From the NCBI GenBank assembly GCA_964459165.1, contig CAYWKM010000005.1, positions 1-42,296 on the forward strand: DNA of 42,296 nucleotides, read 5' to 3'. The translations under genes and the position numbers were made by a program. Source of the stretch: RGIG4074 sp964459165. GTDB taxonomy: Bacteria > Bacillota > Clostridia > Christensenellales > Borkfalkiaceae. A model generated the notes under the pieces. It was given only the letters and a program-made list of their open reading frames with translations. It had not been told where the DNA came from and did no database searches. Each line of letters begins with the position of its first letter. Positions within the stretch are counted from its first letter, which is position 1. This document shows positions 41,321 to 42,296 of the stretch, piece after piece.

Positions 41321-42061
41321 TTGGACGTTTCAAACGCAACAAGGTTTATAAAAAGTTACAACGACATTGAGGAATGTCTCCGCGAACGCTACCGCGTAAA
41401 AGCGTCGCAGTCGTTCACCGATCTGGTCAATCGCTGTTCGGATTTCGATTTGACGGTGCGTCGTTATCGAAACGATCTCATCGATTACGGCAAGCTTCGC
41501 AACGCGATCGTCCACAAGGCGAAGGGGGAGAAAATCATCGCATATCCTTGCGACGAAGTGGTGGAACAAATCGAATATATCGAAAAGGAAATTTGCACGC
41601 CGCCCGTTATCGCGGAAATTCTCAAACCGAAGAAACTCGTATTCGTTTGCGCCGATACGCCTTTAAAAGAGGCGATATTGCTGATCGCGAGGACAAAACA
41701 TTCCTCGTTGCCCGTTTACGACGGGGATAAGGTCGCGGGCGTTTTAAACAGCCGTTATATCTTAAAACATATCGGCAACGCGCTGGAAACGGGAGAGGAC
41801 GTCGACGAGTTTTTAAAAAAGACGCCTTGTTTGTCCGTCGTCGACGGGGAAGATATCGGGAAGGATTATAAATTTTTGCCGAAAACGGCGACTATTTTTG
41901 AAACGTTTCGCGCATTCGAGGTCGGGAAAAAGACGCTCGCCGTGTTCTTTACGGAAACGGGCGCGTTCGGCGAAAAAATCATCAATATGCTTACGTCTTC
42001 CGATTTGCCTCTATTGAACAAATTTATAGAAACGTTTCAACAGTTCGACAAAAATTCTTGA
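41321..42061 (+). CDS. HEPN-like plus CBS-pair protein
   Basis: A 246-aa two-part protein. Residues 1-90 are helical and carry RNAIVH (Arg60-x4-His65), the pattern of HEPN RNase or nucleotide-binding domains, in the frame LRNAIVHKAKG. Residues about 95-240 are two CBS domains; the first shows the typical ADTPLKEAILLIARTKHSSLPVYDGDKVAGVL. CBS pairs bind adenine nucleotides such as AMP, ATP or c-di-AMP, so nucleotide-controlled RNA binding or cleavage is a reasonable but unproved idea. Translation starts at TTG 41321, seven bases after AGGGGGA (41307-41313); no ATG is near. It is 84 bases after the reductase. No partner antitoxin gene is visible, so it is not clearly a toxin-antitoxin system. 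Confidence 0.8.
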   Translation: MDVSNATRFIKSYNDIEECLRERYRVKASQSFTDLVNRCSDFDLTVRRYRNDLIDYGKLRNAIVHKAKGEKIIAYPCDEVVEQIEYIEKEICTPPVIAEILKPKKLVFVCADTPLKEAILLIARTKHSSLPVYDGDKVAGVLNSRYILKHIGNALETGEDVDEFLKKTPCLSVVDGEDIGKDYKFLPKTATIFETFRAFEVGKKTLAVFFTETGAFGEKIINMLTSSDLPLLNKFIETFQQFDKNS

Positions 42062-42094
42062 AAAAATTTTTAAAAAATCGAAAAAATTTTTCAA
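42058..42094. repeat. AT-only inverted repeat after the CBS gene
   Basis: TTGAAAAAATTTTT (42058-42071) and AAAAAATTTTTCAA (42081-42094) pair over 14 positions with one mismatch. The gene's TGA (42059-42061) is inside. It may end transcription or act as an UP element for the promoter eight bases further on. Confidence 0.7.
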
Positions 42095-42101
42095 AAACCC
42101 C

Positions 42102-42129
42102 TTGACAAACCTTTTTTTTATGCTATAAT
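42102..42129 (+). promoter_or_regulatory. Strong promoter for a gene beyond the window
   Basis: TTGACA at 42102-42107 and TATAAT at 42124-42129, 16 bases apart, with TGC directly before the -10 box (extended -10). Confidence 0.88.
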
Positions 42130-42296
42130 ATAGACAATCAAAGGAAAACTCGAAGCAAATAGCGCATCGGGTAAGATCGACAAAGGATATATTTCCGAAA
42201 AAAAATTCCGAAGAACGAAAGGAGATTTTTGAAGGTTGAAAGGGAATTTTCAGCCGACGAAAAAAGATTTTTGAAAGGCGGAAGGCAGCTTTGAAA
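42130..42296 (+). other. Transcribed leader at the right edge
   Basis: No gene can be fixed. AAAGGAG at 42218-42224 precedes a TTG at 42229 that opens only a 21-codon frame. A second purine-rich site before TTG 42291 could start a gene that continues outside the window. Confidence 0.4.

Noticed and set aside
41321..42061. Toxin-antitoxin module based on the HEPN motif
   Set aside because: No small partner gene (such as MNT or another antitoxin) is adjacent, and the CBS fusion points to nucleotide sensing.

Overview
The window looks like a chromosomal piece of a low-to-mid GC Gram-positive bacterium (Firmicutes, class Clostridia), most likely an uncultured gut lineage known from metagenomes. 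The signs are: a T-box leader on pheST, strong AGGAGG-type ribosome binding sites, consensus TTGACA/TATAAT promoters, TTG start codons, a CdaA-type diadenylate cyclase, an archaeal-type PurO IMP cyclohydrolase next to a stand-alone AICAR transformylase, and a PurF with iron-sulfur cysteines. The exact genus cannot be told from this sequence. Two 100-base runs of N (5725-5824, 36101-36200) show it is a scaffold; the first has the same 55 bases on both sides, as expected for contigs that overlap by an assembly k-mer.

Layout. 1-3153: a 56-aa acidic protein, a LamG-like lipoprotein behind a consensus promoter, and a convergent secreted polysaccharide deacetylase. 3187-5665: a galK-galM operon with its own promoter and a perfect 18-bp terminator. 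5916-7640: a ZIP metal transporter and a short-chain dehydrogenase. 7664-11691: pheS-pheT behind a T-box leader. 11705-17815: a 1245-aa repeat surface protein with one C-terminal membrane segment and an AT-hook-like cytoplasmic tail, then an MBL-fold hydrolase overlapping a ComEC that lacks its own MBL domain. 17851-22647: holA; then cdaA, a 40-aa membrane microprotein resembling only the CdaR/YbbR anchor, a DUF1015 protein and aspartate kinase. 22736-36088: a large purine operon (purE, C, F, M, N, O, H, D, L) followed by guaB. After the second gap: two FtsX-like permeases, a YfcE-like phosphoesterase, a thioredoxin-reductase-like flavoprotein without recognisable NADPH motifs, a HEPN-like plus CBS protein, and a strong promoter for a gene beyond the window.

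How the genes work together. The purine block encodes every step from PRPP to IMP except PurB (and PurK, if it is needed), with GuaB taking IMP on to XMP. PurH activities are divided between two adjacent genes. A leader of about 175 nt with several hairpins and a terminator precedes purE, and a second terminator lies over the purE stop codon, so purE probably exceeds the rest of the operon. PheST is controlled by uncharged tRNA-Phe. No tRNA, rRNA, CRISPR array, transposase or phage gene was seen. The most interesting points are the minimal CdaR-like microprotein, the HEPN-CBS protein, the NADPH-motif-less reductase, the surface protein with an AT-hook tail and the unassigned pur leader RNA.
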